This document shows positions 60,985 to 64,000 of a stretch of 64,000 bases of DNA, one piece after another. This stretch comes from Peltaster fructicola (taxonomy: Eukaryota; Ascomycota; Dothideomycetes): NCBI GenBank assembly GCA_001592805.2, contig CP051140.1, positions 2,543,501 through 2,607,500 on the forward strand, read 5' to 3'. Below the pieces are notes generated by a model, which was given only the letters and a program-made list of their open reading frames with translations, was not told the origin of the DNA and ran no database searches. The position numbers and the translations under genes are program-made. The stretch's first letter is position 1, and each line of letters opens with the position of its first letter.

Positions 60985-62198
60985 ATGTTGCTCTTCAAGC
61001 TACTGCCACTCCTCTCGTCCATCACGCTTGCGACATGTACGCATACCTCGAACTGGGCAGTGCTCGTAAGCACATCACGATTCTGGTTCAACTACAGACA
61101 CCTTGCGAACACGCTCGCGCTATACAGGACAGTGAAGCGACTCGGCATACCAGACAGTCAAATCATTCTGATGTTACCGGATGACATGGCATGCAACCCG
61201 CGAAACAGCTTTCCCGGCAGTGTCTTCAACGACAAGAACCGTGAGCTTGACGTCTACGATGACACAGGCATGGGTCAAAGCGAAGAGCAGACTATGGAGG
61301 GCATGGGAGGCATCGAGGTGGACTATCGTGGCAACGAAGTCACAGTGGAGAACTTCATACGTCTGCTTACAGACCGTTGGCCGGCATCACATCCACCATC
61401 GAAACGACTCACAACGGACGAGCGCTCGAACATACTGATATACATGACTGGGCACGGTGGCAATGAGTTCCTGAAGTTCCAAGATTCGGAGGAGATCAGC
61501 AGCTTCGATCTTGCAGATGCATTCAAGCAGATCGTGGGAGAAGAAAGCACTATCATGAGCTGCTGTTCATGATTGACACATGCCAGGCCAACACGATGTT
61601 CACAGCCTTCTACACACCCAACATCATTGCAACGGGAAGCTCAGCCAAGGACCAGAGCAGCTATTCTCACCATGCAGACCAGGACGTTGGTGTAGCAGTT
61701 GTTGATCGCTGGACTTACTACAACCTTGAGTTCCTGGAGCTTTTCGCCAACAGTACCTCCTCCGATGTGCGTCTGGGCGAGCTATTTGACTATTACACCT
61801 TTGAGCGCGTGCATAGCGAAGCAGGTGTGCGCTATGACTTGTTTCCCGGAGGTGAGCAGGCTGCACGGGATCGACGGCTGCTGGACTTCTTTGGCAATGT
61901 ACAGGGTGTTGAAGTTGATCAAAAGCAGAATGAACAACCGCAGAGCAGCTGGAAACACGATCTTGAGGTGTTGAAGCGATTTGTGGAAGAGCAGAAGCAA
62001 CATGCGTTCAACGAGACGCAGGAGTTCAAGCGTGCTCAGTCTCAGACTTCGGTCAAGCCAATCACTGCTATCGACCTCACACAAGGCAAGGCTGGAAGCT
62101 GGACGAAGCAGCTATTCGGCGCAGTGGCAGTGGCCACACTAACCTCAGTATGGGCTCTGGGAGGTAGACTGACAAAAAGGAGTGTCACTTTGAGATGA
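60985..62198 (+). CDS. GPI8: GPI-anchor transamidase catalytic subunit GPI8 (frame interrupted)
   Basis: The cysteine protease of the GPI transamidase, an ER-membrane complex that attaches GPI anchors. From the ATG at 60985 there is a signal peptide ([18 protein letters not shown]), then the C13 caspase-like fold: [35 protein letters not shown], and the catalytic His in [16 protein letters not shown]. The catalytic Cys in [28 protein letters not shown] and the C-terminal membrane helix ([17 protein letters not shown]) lie in another frame. Between them, at about 61531-61547, the frame changes twice within 15 bases. The short middle piece encodes the family's WEKK, so two extra bases (near 61533 and 61547) explain it. 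Read straight, the first part stops at 61572. It is either a sequence error or a recent lesion in a gene that is essential in yeast. Confidence 0.88.
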
Positions 62199-62337
62199 AG
62201 CCATGGAACAGGACGACATACATATCTCGTCATCTCGTAATATTATACTGCGACGATCAAGGATCCCTTGACGACAACAACGACGACCGTTTTCCAGACG
62301 AGCCTACATAGCTCTTGTCAATTAGCAGAACCACCCG

Positions 62338-64000
62338 CTAAGCTGTAAGACCTACGGCCAGCCATGAGTTGAAGCCGCGAACGAACTTCTCGCCGGCAGC
62401 GAGCTTCTGCAATTCCTGCCATTCATCGGCTTGCTTAGGACCAACAACAGGGAAATTGAAAGCTTTCGCTGTTCGTGGTGCTGATGGTTCCGGTGCGAAG
62501 ATGCTTGCCTGTGGAGCTGGCAACTTGGCGATGCTTGGCTTTGATAACGTTGACTTGACAGGAGCAGCAATTGGTTTGGGAGTGATAGACTCGCTTGGCA
62601 GCTCTGGCTGGTTGGGAGGAGGAGCTTGAGCTCCGGGCTTGAATAGGTCTTGCTTTGGTGCTGATTTTGTGAAGTCCAACTTATCAGCTGCTGGTGTGGA
62701 GACAGAAGATGCCGGTACCTGTTGGACTACTGCAGCTGGCGCAAAGACAGATTTCGGCGGCAAGGCAGTGGTAGGCGCCGGCTGGACTGCTGGTGCTGGC
62801 TTGAAGAACGAGGGAGCCATAGTGGTTCTATTCACACTGAACAGATTCTCCCGCACGGGCACCTCGTCGTCGACCTCCATCTCCTCATCGCTGTCCCAGT
62901 CAGGGACCCTGAATGTGCCATGCGCGTCTCCTGGGTTGTTGTGTGGTATGTACGCCAGCTCGTCAACCTTGACTCGTTTGCGCTTGCGTGTGTCGATACC
63001 ATCTGCCTCCTGCTCTGCAGCAAGCTTCGCGATCTGACTCTCCATCTGCTTCTTTTGCTCCCTGAGCTTCTCAAGCTCTCGCATCCGTGCCAGTCGTTTG
63101 TCGGCATTCGGCTCTCGTGGCTTGCTAGGTGTCTCCCAGCGTCGTAGTCCTGAGGAAGGCAGCGGTGTACGAGAGACTTGTGCTGCGCGAACATCTCGGA
63201 TCGTTCGGCGTCGTGGTGTAGTTGAAGCGCCGCGGGAAATTTGCTCAGACTGAGGAGGAGGCATACTGCGTGATGGTCTTGTTGGCGTTTGCGATGCGAA
63301 CTCCTTCGGAGGTAGTTCTGCTTGCTCGGCAATTGTTTCGAGGTGTTCAGAAGCTGGTTGAGTTGCAGGCTCTGGTGTCTTTGCTTTCTTTGAAGGTGTT
63401 TCGTGCTCTTCCTCTTGCTCGTCCGTGGGCGCAGGTCGTTTGCGGCTAGGAGGCAGCTCACACCAGAGGCGTTTTCGGTGCTCGCTGTTTGCGCACCCGT
63501 AGAATTCACGCGTTGTGTGTTTGGCTTTCGTGCTGGAAAGGGTGAGAAGCCGCCGAGCGATGTCAACAGCTGGCGCCAACGTGGTACTGTCGCTGGTGCT
63601 TGAGGTGTGTCTGTCTGTGCAGGCTGCTTCACGAGAGCTGATGTCTGAGAAGGCGGGGATGTAGCCTGTTTTGTGGGCGTGACTTGCGCAGTGTTCTCAG
63701 CTGATGTCGTGTCGGGTTGAAACTGTGGTGCTCGTTGTGATTCCTGCTCAGGCTCCCCGGGGTGCTGCGCATGATATTCTTTCAATTGCTCGGCCAAGCG
63801 TTTGTCGCGTAATGTCCACCGCTTCGTCTTCTGTCTCTCCAGCTCTTGGCGAAGATCCTCATTCTCAGCGGAGAGCTCTTCGTTGTGAGATGTCAGGCGC
63901 GAAATCACTGCAGGTGCCACGGGTGCTGCTAACGACTATTGTCAGTTGTGATCGGCTGTATGATGGAAGCATGAGCTGCCATGGCAGTGATACGAAAGGC
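62338..64000 (-). CDS. Unrecognised nuclear protein with coiled coils, 5' end missing
   Basis: A partial gene running off the right edge. Its C-terminal exon ends at 62338 and is open to about 63560. An upstream exon in another frame covers about 63930-63480 and encodes a coiled coil (SAENEDLRQELERQKTK) and PRWRQLLTSLGGFSPFPARKP. A CTGAC branch and TTAG acceptor near 63931 and a GTATCA near 63993 suggest a further 5' exon. The intron between the two visible exons (between about 63560 and 63450) could not be placed exactly. Downstream are SRKRP and PSKKAKT basic signals, a charged coiled coil (~MRELEKLREQKKQMESQI), a conserved-looking GTFRVPDWDSDEEME, and a Pro/Ala-rich tail with F-rich spots ending GFNSWLA. 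Function unknown; it could be a nuclear-pore or chromatin protein. Confidence 0.5.

Noticed and set aside
61534-61547. A GT..AG segment of 14 nt in GPI8 that would restore the frame if spliced
   Set aside because: Far too short for a fungal spliceosomal intron, and removing it would delete the conserved W-E-K-K; two inserted bases explain the data better.
1-64000. Secondary-metabolite cluster, mobile elements, virus-like elements, CRISPR or rRNA
   Set aside because: No synthase, transposase, reverse transcriptase, capsid, long terminal repeat, regular spaced repeat or rRNA sequence was seen anywhere in the window.

Overview
This window is a gene-dense stretch of nuclear DNA from a filamentous ascomycete (Pezizomycotina, most likely Dothideomycetes). 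The evidence is the fungal protein families (Dur3 urea transporter, fungal-type kinesin-1, Dgk1 CTP-dependent kinase, UPF0658 Golgi protein, fungal BTB, TBC and DnaJ proteins), very short spliceosomal introns (most 43-53 nt, GT..AG, CTRAY-like branch sites), short intergenic gaps and no bacterial operon layout. The class-level assignment is inference. I place about 33 protein-coding genes. I see no rRNA, no convincing tRNA, no CRISPR and no transposon, virus-like or telomeric sequence.

Layout. 1-8.9 kb: 5' end of a urea transporter gene (minus) behind a promoter with four GATAAG sites, a coilin-like nuclear protein, an F-box protein and the lipin-type phosphatidate phosphatase PAH1. 9-20 kb: a peroxisomal ABCD transporter, a UPF0658 Golgi membrane protein, mitochondrial lysyl-tRNA synthetase, a BTB protein and chaperonin subunit CCT3. 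20-24 kb: a small metabolic group (cyclase family, NmrA-like NAD(P)-binding protein, FAH-family hydrolase). 24-34 kb: a DnaJ protein, an enoyl-CoA hydratase-like protein, the mitochondrial DEAD-box helicase MSS116 and an acyl-CoA dehydrogenase with five exons. 34-41 kb: kinesin-1, the E2 enzyme RAD6/UBC2, DGK1 and HIS5. 41-50 kb: an unrecognised conserved-looking protein, V-ATPase subunit d, an RS-tailed HUB1-like protein, NOP58 and an ARP10-like actin-related protein. 50-64 kb: a membrane-anchored inhibitor-I9-like protein, RNA polymerase III subunit RPC9, a DET1-like histidine phosphatase, a PRKRIP1-type protein, a Gyp5-like TBC protein, a Gln/Pro-rich unknown, GPI8 and a partial nuclear protein at the right edge.

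The genes are mostly single-copy housekeeping functions: lipid turnover (PAH1 and DGK1 oppose each other on phosphatidate/diacylglycerol), fatty-acid oxidation (ABCD transporter, crotonase, acyl-CoA dehydrogenase), RNA processing and ribosome biogenesis, mitochondrial expression and transport. I found no obvious new multi-gene system. The points most worth checking are a frame break inside GPI8 between its two catalytic residues, a UAG codon directly before a (CAG)8 tract with open frame beyond it, the HUB1-like protein with an Arg/Ser/Asp-rich tail, the membrane-anchored I9-like protein, and the GATA-rich promoter of the urea transporter.
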